Shown: positions 28,174-36,676 of the stretch, one piece after another
How the letters are laid out: each line of letters begins with the position of its first letter
Position numbering within the stretch: position 1 is the stretch's first letter
Source of the DNA: Polynucleobacter sp. AP-Latsch-80-C2
GTDB taxonomy: Bacteria > Pseudomonadota > Gammaproteobacteria > Burkholderiales > Burkholderiaceae
Assembly (NCBI RefSeq): GCF_018882185.1
Contig: NZ_JACVOY010000003.1
Location: 62,001-126,000 of the forward strand
Direction: 5' to 3'
Length of the DNA: 64,000 nt
Position numbers and translations under genes: made by a program
Notes under the pieces: model-generated
Databases searched by the model: none
Told to the model about the DNA's origin: nothing
The model's input: only the letters and a program-made list of their open reading frames with translations

Positions 28174-29256
28174 ATGCAAAGACGTTCCTTTTTAAAGAAA
28201 GCCACTCTAGGTGCTGGCGCTGCCGCTCTTGCTGCCCCAGCCATTAGTCAAAGTTTGCCGACCTTAAACTGGCGTCTTGTTTCTAGCTTTCCTAAATCTT
28301 TAGATACTTTATATGGCACGCCGGAAGTGTTTGCCAACGCCTTGCGTAAGGCCACAGATGGCAAATTCAACGTCAAAGTATTTGCTGCAGGAGAAGTTGT
28401 TCCCGCCCTCCAGGTATTAGATGCTGTTCAAAATGGCACTGTGGAATGCGGACATACAGCCAGTTATTACTATCTTGGTAAGAACAGCGCTTTTATTTTT
28501 GACACCGCTGCTCCGTTTGGAATGACGGCGCGCCAGCAGTCTGCTTGGATGCTGCAAGGTAATGGCATGAAGTTAATGCGCGAGCTCTACGCTACGTACA
28601 ACATTGTCAATTTCCTAGGCGGCCAAACCGGTACCCAAATGGGTGGTTGGTTTCGTAAGGAAATTAAATCACCAGCGGATTTAAAGGGTCTAAAATTTCG
28701 TATCGCTGGATTCGCTGGACAGGTATTAGCGAAGTTGGGTGTAGTACCTCAGCAACTTCCTGCGGGCGAGATTTACTCCGCCCTAGAAAAAGGGACTATC
28801 GATGCGGCGGAATTTGTAGGGCCATATGACGATGAAAAATTAGGCCTAGCTAAGGTAGCTAAAAATTACTACTACCCAGCTTTCTGGGAGGGTGCTGCGG
28901 CATTGTCATTTTTGGTCAATAAAAAGCAGTGGGATGCCTTACCTCCTTCCTACCAGGCTGCATGGGAGGCTGCTACGGTTTTGGCGCATACCGATATGTG
29001 CGCTAAGTACGATGCCCTCAATCCTCCAGCGCTTCAGCGTTTAGTGCAAAACGGGGCCGTATTACGTAAATTTAACTCTTCTGTGCTGGATGCCTGCTTT
29101 AAGGCGGCCGAAGAGACTTATGTAGAAGAATCTGCGAAGAACCCGCAATTTAAAAAGATCTTTGAAGACTATCGCGTTTTCAGGAACATGGAAGCGCAAT
29201 GGTTTGGTTTGGCAGAAGAGGCTTTTGCCCAATATAGTTTTGCTAAAAAGCTTTAA
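28174..29256 (+). CDS. TRAP transporter substrate-binding protein with Tat signal (DctP/TakP-like)
   Basis: Periplasmic binding protein of a tripartite ATP-independent transporter, probably for a small carboxylate. The start is a twin-arginine signal (RRSFLKK, then a hydrophobic region to AAPAISQ, about residue 26). The mature part matches the TRAP solute receptor family: FPKSLDTLYGTPEVFANALRK, FAAGEVVPALQVLDAVQNGT and FRIAGFAGQVLAKLGVVPQQLP. GGAGG at 28161-28165 is too close to the ATG at 28168, so the ATG at 28174 is chosen. No TRAP membrane-subunit genes lie nearby. Confidence 0.9.
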   Translation: MQRRSFLKKATLGAGAAALAAPAISQSLPTLNWRLVSSFPKSLDTLYGTPEVFANALRKATDGKFNVKVFAAGEVVPALQVLDAVQNGTVECGHTASYYYLGKNSAFIFDTAAPFGMTARQQSAWMLQGNGMKLMRELYATYNIVNFLGGQTGTQMGGWFRKEIKSPADLKGLKFRIAGFAGQVLAKLGVVPQQLPAGEIYSALEKGTIDAAEFVGPYDDEKLGLAKVAKNYYYPAFWEGAAALSFLVNKKQWDALPPSYQAAWEAATVLAHTDMCAKYDALNPPALQRLVQNGAVLRKFNSSVLDACFKAAEETYVEESAKNPQFKKIFEDYRVFRNMEAQWFGLAEEAFAQYSFAKKL

Positions 29257-29292
29257 TGAACAATGCTAGATATATTTGAATTAATTTTGTTG

Positions 29293-29322
29293 TAAATAAG
29301 GGCTCCTCGGAGCCCTTATTTA
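29293..29322. terminator. bidirectional terminator between the TRAP binding protein and folA
   Basis: A 14-bp perfect inverted repeat with a two-base centre; core arms are AATAAGGGCTCC (29295-29306) and GGAGCCCTTATT (29309-29320). The folA stop codon lies in the right arm. A/T runs at both ends make it usable in both directions. Confidence 0.85.
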
Positions 29323-29808
29323 TTGACGCTCTAGCGTAATGAAGTTAAAGCTGATGTCACCCTCTGAACCCGAGGTTCGCTCTATCTCTTGCCATTGACT
29401 TGGGTTTGGAACCTCAAAGAAGGTATCGCCACCTTCAATATCTAGATCGATTTCTGTAATAAATAAACGATCGGCTTTATCGAAGGCTTGTGTAAAGAGT
29501 TGTTCTCCGCCAATGACAAAGACGCGAGGAGTGTCGCTGAGTCGATTCAGTGCTTCATCCAGGGATCCGGCAACTTCTGCGCCAGTGAGGGTCAAGTCCG
29601 CGTTGCGACTCACAACAATATTGCGACGACCAGGAAGTGGGCGACCAATCGACTCCCAGGTTTTACGGCCCATGATGACCGGGAATCCCATAGTGACGCG
29701 TTTGAAGAATTGCAGGTCAGCAGAAATCTTCCAGGGCATTTGGTTGTCACGGCCAATGACGTGATTGCGCGAGCGCGCAACAATCATAGAAATGGCGGGT
29801 TGAGTCAT
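29320..29808 (-). CDS. folA: dihydrofolate reductase
   Basis: Reduces dihydrofolate to tetrahydrofolate with NADPH. The 162 residues are of the usual chromosomal type: MIVARSRNHVIGRDNQMPWKISADLQFFK with the Met20-loop equivalent (QMPW) and the catalytic acidic residue in SADLQFF, GRKTWESIGRPLPGRRNIVVS, and the GGEQLFTQA phosphate loop. It lies 11 bp after thyA, the enzyme that produces its substrate, so the two form an operon. Confidence 0.97.
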   Translation of the reverse strand: MTQPAISMIVARSRNHVIGRDNQMPWKISADLQFFKRVTMGFPVIMGRKTWESIGRPLPGRRNIVVSRNADLTLTGAEVAGSLDEALNRLSDTPRVFVIGGEQLFTQAFDKADRLFITEIDLDIEGGDTFFEVPNPSQWQEIERTSGSEGDISFNFITLERQ

Positions 29809-29819
29809 CGGATGCTCTC

Positions 29820-30614
29820 TTAAATAGCTACTGGAGCTTTAATGTGGGGATGACATTCGTAACCAGTAATTTCAAAGTCTTCGAATTCATAGTCAAAGAT
29901 GGAGTCTGGTTTGCGCAGAATATTCAGTTTTGGTAATGGAAAAAAATCTCTGGAGAGCTGCAGGTCTACTTGCTCAAGGTGATTGCTATATAGATGGCAG
30001 TCACCGCCTGTCCAGATGAAATCTCCGACCTCTAGGTTACATTGCTGCGCCACCATATGGGTGAGTAGTGCATAGCTGGCAATGTTAAAAGGTACGCCTA
30101 AGAAAATATCTGCGCTACGTTGGTAGAGTTGGCAGGAAAGCTTGCCATCAGCAACGTAGAACTGAAAGAAAGCATGACACGGGGCTAAAGCCATGCGTGG
30201 AATATCTGCTACGTTCCAAGCCGAAACAATAATTCGACGGGAATCCGGATTTTTCTTGATGGTTTCAATGACTTCAGCAATTTGATCAATGTGCTGACCA
30301 TTGGGCGCTGGCCATGAACGCCATTGATAGCCATAAATTGGGCCTAACTCACCATCCGGTGCAGCCCATTCATTCCAGATGGAAACTCCGCGCTCTTTAA
30401 GCCAATTGTTATTAGTGCTTCCTTTGAGGAACCACAGTAATTCATAAATGATGGACTTGAGGTGCAGTTTTTTTGTAGTCACCATCGGAAAGCCGTCTGC
30501 CAAATTAAAGCGCATCTGGTGCCCAAATACCGAGATAGTTCCTGTGCCGGTCCTGTCGGACTTTTGAACGCCCTTGGCTAGGACTTCTTTCATGAGATCG
30601 TGATATTGGCGCAT
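29820..30614 (-). CDS. thyA: thymidylate synthase
   Basis: Methylates dUMP to dTMP, using methylene-tetrahydrofolate as carbon and hydride donor. At 264 residues it has the same length as E. coli ThyA, and the nucleophile is at the same number: APCHAFFQF, Cys146. Other intact signatures are [30 protein letters not shown] and the dUMP-binding [13 protein letters not shown]. It is followed by folA, which recycles the dihydrofolate produced. Confidence 0.98.
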   Translation of the reverse strand: MRQYHDLMKEVLAKGVQKSDRTGTGTISVFGHQMRFNLADGFPMVTTKKLHLKSIIYELLWFLKGSTNNNWLKERGVSIWNEWAAPDGELGPIYGYQWRSWPAPNGQHIDQIAEVIETIKKNPDSRRIIVSAWNVADIPRMALAPCHAFFQFYVADGKLSCQLYQRSADIFLGVPFNIASYALLTHMVAQQCNLEVGDFIWTGGDCHLYSNHLEQVDLQLSRDFFPLPKLNILRKPDSIFDYEFEDFEITGYECHPHIKAPVAI

Positions 30615-30651
30615 ACAAAAATTCGCTAAAAATGAATAGCTATAGGATAAC

Positions 30652-31698
30652 TTACTCGGGTGTGTTTGGCTTTACCCCAAGAACCTTATGCAGCTTAGGG
30701 GAGGTGGTGGTGTATTGAAGCTGAATCTGCTTTTCGGGGTTGAGGTATGCGGCGGCGGCAAAGGCGGCTAATGCAGCCTCATGAAAGCCCGACAGAATGA
30801 GTTTTTTCTTACCGGGATAGACATTGATATCGCCTACTGCATAAATTCCGGGGATGCTAGTCTCAAAATTTTGAGTATCTACAGCAATTTGTTTGCGGTC
30901 GATCTCCAGACCCCAGTCAGCAATGGGGCCTAGCTTTGGTGAAAGACCAAAGAAGACCAATAGATCATCCAAAGGAAGTAATTGTGTATTGCCATCAATA
31001 TCGGTGACTGTAATTTCAGCCAGGCGTTTATCAATAGTTTCATAAGCGGTAATTTGACCAATCAGCAATTGCATTTTTTGGGCCACGCAAAGCGCACGCA
31101 TTTTTTTAATGGCCAGGGGTGCGGCCTTAAATTCATCACGACGATGAATGAGGGTGACGCTAGTAGCTTTATCGGCAAAGTGCAGCGCCCAATCTAGGGC
31201 TGCATCGCCACCTCCGCAAATCACCAATTTTTTATTGGAGAACTGTTCTGGATGTTTGACGCGATAAAAAACTTGTTGGTTATCAAAGGCTGATAGGCCC
31301 TCAAGATTGAGGATGCGTGGCTGAAAGGCGCCTACTCCGGCGGCAATGAATACAGTCTTAGTCAGAAAGTGTTCATCTTTCGAGGTGCTGATTAAAAAGC
31401 GCCCATCCGCTTGTTGCTTGAGTTCCGTGACCTCTTGATCCAAATGAAACTGAGCGCCAAACGGTTCAATTTGCTTGAGTAAATTATTAGTCAGCTCCCG
31501 CCCGGTGCATACGGGTATTGCGGGGATGTCATAAATGGGTTTATCAGGATACAGCTCGATACATTGACCGCCAACTTCCGGCAGCGAGTCAATCACGTGC
31601 GCTTTGATTTCAAGTAGACCTAGTTCAAAGACCTGAAAGAGGCCCACCGGTCCGGCGCCAATAATGACAGCGTCGGTTTGGATGGGCGTGTGCAACAC
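30652..31698 (-). CDS. ferredoxin-NADP+ reductase, thioredoxin-reductase-like type
   Basis: FAD- and NADPH-binding oxidoreductase of 348 residues. It has two Rossmann motifs: GAGPVGL (14-20) for FAD and [11 protein letters not shown] for NADPH, plus the C-terminal FAD motif GIYAVGDIN. The redox-active CxxC of thioredoxin reductase is missing, which marks the FNR subgroup of this fold. The start appears to be GTG at 31698. The gene lies 26 bp downstream of the 7Fe ferredoxin gene, the natural partner. Which pathway the pair feeds is unknown. Confidence 0.9.
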   Translation of the reverse strand: MLHTPIQTDAVIIGAGPVGLFQVFELGLLEIKAHVIDSLPEVGGQCIELYPDKPIYDIPAIPVCTGRELTNNLLKQIEPFGAQFHLDQEVTELKQQADGRFLISTSKDEHFLTKTVFIAAGVGAFQPRILNLEGLSAFDNQQVFYRVKHPEQFSNKKLVICGGGDAALDWALHFADKATSVTLIHRRDEFKAAPLAIKKMRALCVAQKMQLLIGQITAYETIDKRLAEITVTDIDGNTQLLPLDDLLVFFGLSPKLGPIADWGLEIDRKQIAVDTQNFETSIPGIYAVGDINVYPGKKKLILSGFHEAALAAFAAAAYLNPEKQIQLQYTTTSPKLHKVLGVKPNTPE

Positions 31699-31724
31699 AA
31701 ATTCTCGAAAGTGTGAAGTAAGGT

Positions 31725-32048
31725 TTACTTCACCAACTGATCAAGCTTGCTCTTCACATCTTTCCATTCTTCAGCATCTGGAAGAGCGGCTTTAGATTTG
31801 GTGATCGATGTCCAGCTAGGAGAAAGTTCAGCATTCAATTTGATAAATGCTTGTTGGTCACCTGGCACATCATCCTCAGCGTAGATTGCATTTACTGGGC
31901 ACTCTGGTACGCAGACAGCACAGTCAATACATTCATCAGGATCGATTACTAAGAAGTTCGGGCCTTCGCGAAAGCAATCTACTGGGCAAACGTCAACGCA
32001 GTCGGTGTATTTGCAGCGGATACAAGATTCGGTAACAACGTAAGTCAT
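31725..32048 (-). CDS. fdxA: 7Fe ferredoxin (3Fe-4S plus 4Fe-4S)
   Basis: Small electron carrier of 107 residues that matches Azotobacter ferredoxin I type. The cysteine spacing is that of the 7Fe class: Cys9, Cys17 and Cys50 for the 3Fe-4S cluster, and Cys21, Cys40, Cys43 and Cys46 for the 4Fe-4S cluster, with Cys25 as the spare. The remaining tail of about 45 residues is the usual C-terminal extension. It sits upstream of the ferredoxin reductase gene and divergent from the hydroxyacid dehydrogenase gene. Confidence 0.95.
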   Translation of the reverse strand: MTYVVTESCIRCKYTDCVDVCPVDCFREGPNFLVIDPDECIDCAVCVPECPVNAIYAEDDVPGDQQAFIKLNAELSPSWTSITKSKAALPDAEEWKDVKSKLDQLVK

Positions 32049-32165
32049 GGTGTTCTATTTCAAGAGCCCCAGAAATGGGGCGGTAAGTGATAAAAACCCA
32101 ATTTTAGCTTAAATGGCCTATTTTTCAGGCAAATAGCTCAATTTAGTTGAGGTAAAGTCTCCCCT

Positions 32166-33158
32166 ATGAATACACAGTCAAAACCTAAAATTCTTGTCGC
32201 AAGAGCCATATTCCCTGAGGCTTTGGCTAAATTAGAGGAGTCTTTCGAGGTTCGCTCGAATCAGGAAGATCGGATCTTTAGCTCAGCAGAACTACAAAAA
32301 GAGCTCGCAAGCGTAGTGGGGGCATTGGTTGCTGGTAGCGAACGTATTGACGCCAATGCCTTAGCGAATGCAAAAGATTTGAAGGTCGTTGCCAATATTT
32401 CTGTGGGCTACAACAATTTTGATGTGCCAGCAATGACTGCGGCTGGAGTCATGGCAACCAATACACCGGATGTATTAACTGATACCACGGCAGATTTTGG
32501 TTTTGCGTTATTGATGGCCACTGCACGCCGTATTACAGAATCAGAGCATTGGGTGAGAAATGGTCACTGGGATAAGTGGTCGATTGTGCACAACCCGCTT
32601 GGTATGGATCTGCATCACACTACGATCGGCATTATTGGTATGGGCCGTATTGGTCAGGGTATTGCTAAGCGTGCCTTGGGTTTTGGTATGAATGTGATTT
32701 ATCACAATCGCAGCCGTTTATCTGAAGCGGATGAAAAAGCTTGCGGAGCAAAGTATGTATCAAAAGAAGAGTTGCTAAAAACTGCGGACCATGTTGTGTT
32801 GGTATTGCCTTATACGGCAGAGAATCATCACACCATCGGCGCTAAAGAAATCGCCTTAATGAAACCGACGGCAACCCTGGTAAACATTGCCCGCGGGGGT
32901 ATTGTGGACGATGCCGCTTTAGCGCATGCGCTTAAAGCAAACAAAATCTTTGCTGCAGGTCTCGATGTATTTGAGGGTGAGCCAGGTGTTCATTCAGAGC
33001 TGCTGAAATTGAGCAATGTGGTCTTAGCTCCTCATATTGCAAGCGCAACAGAAAAGACGCGCAGGGCGATGGTGGATCTGGCGGTCGAAAACTTGCGTGC
33101 TGCATTGTCAGGTAAGAAACCACCGAGCTTAATTAATTCTGAATTGTTTAAAGCCTAA
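32166..33158 (+). CDS. D-2-hydroxyacid dehydrogenase (glyoxylate/hydroxypyruvate/gluconate reductase type)
   Basis: NAD(P)-dependent reductase of 330 residues. The nucleotide-binding fold is GMGRIGQGIAKRALGFGM, the catalytic set includes NIARGGIVDD (Arg), GLDVFEGEPG (Glu) and APHIASAT (His). The substrate loop NISVGYNNFDVPA is typical of the GhrB/TkrA group, so glyoxylate, hydroxypyruvate or 2-ketogluconate are the likely substrates. It is an isolated gene with its own 117-bp upstream gap and a downstream terminator. Confidence 0.9.
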   Translation: MNTQSKPKILVARAIFPEALAKLEESFEVRSNQEDRIFSSAELQKELASVVGALVAGSERIDANALANAKDLKVVANISVGYNNFDVPAMTAAGVMATNTPDVLTDTTADFGFALLMATARRITESEHWVRNGHWDKWSIVHNPLGMDLHHTTIGIIGMGRIGQGIAKRALGFGMNVIYHNRSRLSEADEKACGAKYVSKEELLKTADHVVLVLPYTAENHHTIGAKEIALMKPTATLVNIARGGIVDDAALAHALKANKIFAAGLDVFEGEPGVHSELLKLSNVVLAPHIASATEKTRRAMVDLAVENLRAALSGKKPPSLINSELFKA

Positions 33159-33200
33159 TATATTAGATTAAAAATAAAACATCAGAATTCAGAAAACAAA

Positions 33201-33243
33201 AAAGCCGAACTGAGCAACTACTGAGTTCGGCTTTATGTTTTTT
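33201..33243. terminator. terminator after the hydroxyacid dehydrogenase gene
   Basis: AAAGCCGAACT (33201-33211) and AGTTCGGCTTT (33224-33234) form an 11-bp perfect stem with a 12-base loop, followed by a T-run to 33243. An A-run precedes it, so it probably also stops the convergent gene that ends at 33253. Confidence 0.85.
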
Positions 33244-33252
33244 AGAAGCAGC

Positions 33253-33546
33253 TTATTCGGCTTCAATTTCTTCCGGGAGTTCACGCAGCGCCAGTTCAAT
33301 GCCACCAAATTTACCGGCTACCCAGTTATACACTTTACAAGCAATCCACAGTAGACCAAAACCAAGTAAGGCATTCAGAATAAGCGCTGAGAGCACCGTA
33401 AAACCGGGGATTGCACCATCACGGATGAAGGCCACAAAGAGGGCCAATAAAACGATTGGGACTGAGAAGCATAGGTAAACCAACACTAAGGTTTTGGCTG
33501 TATGCATGGGATCGAGGAAGACGAGTTCTTTTTTGCTAAGTTTCAT
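33253..33546 (-). CDS. small membrane protein of unknown function
   Basis: A 97-residue protein I cannot assign. It has two clear hydrophobic segments (about 17-40 and 50-70) joined by a short loop with RDGAIPGF, and an acidic C terminus (ELPEEIEAE). It starts with a Lys-rich stretch, so the N terminus is probably cytoplasmic. It lies 12 bp downstream of moeA on the same strand, so it is likely co-transcribed with the molybdenum-cofactor genes, but nothing in it suggests a role there. Confidence 0.7.
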   Translation of the reverse strand: MKLSKKELVFLDPMHTAKTLVLVYLCFSVPIVLLALFVAFIRDGAIPGFTVLSALILNALLGFGLLWIACKVYNWVAGKFGGIELALRELPEEIEAE

Positions 33547-33558
33547 GATGACGCAATC

Positions 33559-34875
33559 TTAAAGCAGTCCATCAAAAAGCGCTATATCTACCCATTCACC
33601 AGCAGCAATATTTCCTTGATCATGTTGAAGAATAACAAAGCAATTTGCCTCACTCATCGAGCGCAAAATGCCTGCACCTTGGCTACCCGTCAGTTTCACA
33701 GCGGGCTTACCGTCTGGACTGCGCCCCAAGATGGCACGTTGGAACTCCGTGCGACCAGGCTTTTTCCGAATCGGAAACTCGGAAATCGCTTGGGTCAGAA
33801 CGGGCTCGGTTTGCTTGGCGCCGTTGAGCTGCAATAAGGCTGCCCGTACAAACTGATAGAAAGTCACCATCACTGCTACAGGATTGCCGGGTAGTCCAAA
33901 GAATAGTGTTTTGCGTGCTGGAGATTTTCCAGGGACGGGTCTTAGCATGCCAAATGCCATGGGGCGACCTGGCCTCATGGCAATTTTCCAAAATCCTACA
34001 TCCCCCAACTCTTGCATGATTTGCTTAGTGAAATCCGCCTCGCCTACCGATACCCCTCCAGAAGAGATGAGTACGTCAGCGTGCTTGGCAGCTTCGCAAA
34101 AAGCCGCTTTCAGTGAGGCAGGGTCATCTCGCACAATGCCGCAATCAATAATCTCTAAGTTGAGGCGATTCAAAAGTCCCGTGAGGCTATAGCGGTTGCT
34201 ATCGTAGATGCTGCCATTTTCAAGGGCTTGGCCCAATGAACGAAGCTCATCTCCTGAAGATAGAATTGCCACCTTCAGTTTGCGGTTGACCTTGAGTGTT
34301 GCAATACCAAGGGAAGCTGCTAAGCCTAAATCGGAGGGGCGCAAAAGACGTCCAGCAGCAATCGCAGGCTTACCCTTTTGTAAGTCTTCACCACGCAGGC
34401 GACGATTTTCTCCAGACTTCACTTGATTTTGTTTAAAGCGAATCAGGATGTTATCGCCAGACTCTGTGAACTCTTGCGGTATCACCGTATCGCAGTCGGC
34501 TGGCATCAGTGCACCAGTCATGATTTTCAGGCATTGCCCCTCGCCAACACTGCCTTCATAAGGCTTGCCAGCAAACGCAGTGCCAACAACCGTCAGGGTA
34601 ATTTCAGGAGCATTTGTCTCAAGACATTTGCTATTAAAAGCAAAGCCATCCATCGCAGAATTATCCGCGGATGGAACGTCAATTGGAGATAAGATATCCT
34701 CTGCCAAAATTCGGTTGATCGCTTGATCGAGGGAAACGGTTTCAATATCAGCAGGATCATTGAGGGCTTTTGATTCTGCAATAAGCTCATCTACCATTTT
34801 TGCAATGGCTTTGCGGGCTTCATCGACATGCAAAGATGAGCTCAGAAGAATGGGGTTATTAGGAGACTGTTTCAT
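33559..34875 (-). CDS. moeA: molybdopterin molybdenumtransferase
   Basis: Inserts molybdate into adenylated molybdopterin to form the molybdenum cofactor. The 438 residues include the N-terminal motifs DVPSADNSAMDGFA and GECLKIMTGALMPADCDTVIPQE-like (KIMTGALMP), the MoeA/Mog catalytic core ISSGGVSVGEADF, and FFGLPGNPVAVMVTF. Its start overlaps the mobA stop (ATGA), so the two are co-translated. Confidence 0.95.
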   Translation of the reverse strand: MKQSPNNPILLSSSLHVDEARKAIAKMVDELIAESKALNDPADIETVSLDQAINRILAEDILSPIDVPSADNSAMDGFAFNSKCLETNAPEITLTVVGTAFAGKPYEGSVGEGQCLKIMTGALMPADCDTVIPQEFTESGDNILIRFKQNQVKSGENRRLRGEDLQKGKPAIAAGRLLRPSDLGLAASLGIATLKVNRKLKVAILSSGDELRSLGQALENGSIYDSNRYSLTGLLNRLNLEIIDCGIVRDDPASLKAAFCEAAKHADVLISSGGVSVGEADFTKQIMQELGDVGFWKIAMRPGRPMAFGMLRPVPGKSPARKTLFFGLPGNPVAVMVTFYQFVRAALLQLNGAKQTEPVLTQAISEFPIRKKPGRTEFQRAILGRSPDGKPAVKLTGSQGAGILRSMSEANCFVILQHDQGNIAAGEWVDIALFDGLL

Positions 34876-35477
34876 CTCGATATTTTCTCTAAGTTCTGCA
34901 ACTCTTCAGGGGTATTGACGTTTGCAAAGGCATTAGCATCATTAAAGATCACTGTACCCGAACGTAGCTCTTTGAACCAGCGATCGATTTTCAGATCACC
35001 CTTTTGCAAAAAGCGCTCAAGCGACCCTAATAAATCGGTGCGTATTAAGCAGAAAACAGGTTGCGCCCAAACCTTGCCATCAGCCTCTTGGCTTGAAGCA
35101 TAGACAAGTTGAAAATTTCCACGTTCCATTTCATTCGCAAGTTGCGATGCAAGGTCTAGTGGAAGTAGGGGTGAGTCGCAAGGGGATGTCAGCATATAAG
35201 GCGTTTTACAGGCTTTGAGTCCGGCGGAAAAACCGGCTAGCGGCCCAGAAAAATCTGGAGTTTCATCCAAGATAACGGGGTAGCCGTAAGTAGCGTATTG
35301 AGTGATGTTCCGATTGGCATTAATCAGGATAGGCCCAACTTGATTTTGTAAGCGCCCAATAGCTGAGGCAATCAGTGGTTTTTCCAGGAAGGGAATCAGT
35401 CCCTTATCAATACCACCCATGCGTTGCGCTCTTCCACCAGCAAGAATTAGTCCAGTAATGTCGCCTGTTGCAATCAT
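34872..35477 (-). CDS. mobA: molybdenum cofactor guanylyltransferase
   Basis: Adds GMP to the molybdenum cofactor to give the MGD form used by DMSO-reductase-type enzymes. The 201 residues begin with the nucleotidyltransferase loop LAGGRAQRMGGIDKGL, and the metal-binding region is TSPCDSPLLPLDLA. Its start overlaps the moaA stop by one base, and its stop overlaps the moeA start, so moaA-mobA-moeA form one tight operon. Confidence 0.95.
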   Translation of the reverse strand: MIATGDITGLILAGGRAQRMGGIDKGLIPFLEKPLIASAIGRLQNQVGPILINANRNITQYATYGYPVILDETPDFSGPLAGFSAGLKACKTPYMLTSPCDSPLLPLDLASQLANEMERGNFQLVYASSQEADGKVWAQPVFCLIRTDLLGSLERFLQKGDLKIDRWFKELRSGTVIFNDANAFANVNTPEELQNLEKISR

Positions 35478-36592
35478 TAGCCGCCGATATAAGACATTTC
35501 GACCTTGCGATTTCCAGTCGATAGGTTGGCGGTATTGGACCCCCGAATTTCAGAATAGTGATCATCTCGCCCTGCCCAAGTGTTCATAACGGCATTGGCG
35601 ATTTCTAAATCACTGCGTCCGGAGCGCAACATGGTTTTAAAGTCATAACCTTGATTAGCAAATAAGCATTGGTACATTTGCCCATCAGTAGAGATACGAG
35701 CACGAGTACATTCGTGGCAGAAGGTTTGGGTCACGCTGGAGATCACACCGACTTCTCCTGATCCATCAAGATAGCGCCAGCGCTGAGCAACTTCACCGGA
35801 GTAATTTGCCTCTACAGGTTCTAGTGGGAAGACCTCATTGATGCGTGCAATGACTTCTTTAGAAGGGAGAACTTCAGCCATATTCCAGCCATTCGAGCTA
35901 CCTACATCCATGAACTCAATAAATCGCAGAATGACACCAGTACCCTTGAAATGTTTCGCCATGGAAACAATCTCATGATCATTCGTTCCTTTTTTGACAA
36001 CCATATTGACCTTGATATTTTCAAAGCCAACTTCATGTGCTGCCAAGATGCCATCCAATACATCGGCAACCGGAAAATCCACATCATTCATTTTCTTAAA
36101 TATTGCATCATCCAGGCCATCCAGACTCACAGTAAGTCTTTGTAAACCAGCAGCTTTGAGAGCAGCAGCTTTCTTGCGCAAGATGCTGCCATTCGTAGTG
36201 AGGGTGAGATCTAAAGGTTTGTCATCTGGTGTGCGAAGTTGCGCCAGCATGCCAATCAGCACTTCTAAGTTTTTACGAAGTAGGGGTTCGCCACCAGTCA
36301 GCCGGATTTTTTCTACACCCATGCTCGCAAAGATTGAACTTAAGCGAGTAATTTCTTCAAAGCTCAGGAGTTCTTGATGCGATAGATACGGATAATTTTT
36401 ATCAAATACTTCTTTGGGCATGCAATAAGTGCAGCGAAAGTTGCAGCGATCAGTCACCGAGATACGAAGGTCGCGTAGTTTGCGACCACGAGAATCTTGG
36501 GTATTTCCATGAGGTGCCATCAACTGTCCAGGAATAGACGGTGTAAGGCCTCTGCCTTCATCGATACGAATGGGGATTACTTTTTCAACCAT
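35477..36592 (-). CDS. moaA: GTP 3',8-cyclase
   Basis: Radical SAM enzyme for the first step of molybdenum-cofactor synthesis, working with MoaC. From the ATG at 36592 the protein has 371 residues. It shows the radical SAM cluster site CNFRCTYC (Cys50, Cys54, Cys57), the C-terminal second cluster site with CHECTRAR and a later Cys, and the GG end (SYIGG) characteristic of MoaA. An upstream in-frame TTG at 36637 is possible but unneeded. It is first in the moaA-mobA-moeA operon. Confidence 0.95.
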   Translation of the reverse strand: MVEKVIPIRIDEGRGLTPSIPGQLMAPHGNTQDSRGRKLRDLRISVTDRCNFRCTYCMPKEVFDKNYPYLSHQELLSFEEITRLSSIFASMGVEKIRLTGGEPLLRKNLEVLIGMLAQLRTPDDKPLDLTLTTNGSILRKKAAALKAAGLQRLTVSLDGLDDAIFKKMNDVDFPVADVLDGILAAHEVGFENIKVNMVVKKGTNDHEIVSMAKHFKGTGVILRFIEFMDVGSSNGWNMAEVLPSKEVIARINEVFPLEPVEANYSGEVAQRWRYLDGSGEVGVISSVTQTFCHECTRARISTDGQMYQCLFANQGYDFKTMLRSGRSDLEIANAVMNTWAGRDDHYSEIRGSNTANLSTGNRKVEMSYIGG

Positions 36593-36676
36593 ATTCTTAA
36601 TTATGGCTGTGAAACGGGGTTTCTGCCAAACCGCCAAATATCCTTGTGGGATAAATGGCAGTCTGGAGAAAAAGCT

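Noticed and set aside
33502..34692. Several plus-strand open frames opposite moeA
   Set aside because: moeA motifs are intact on the minus strand; these frames are shadows of it.
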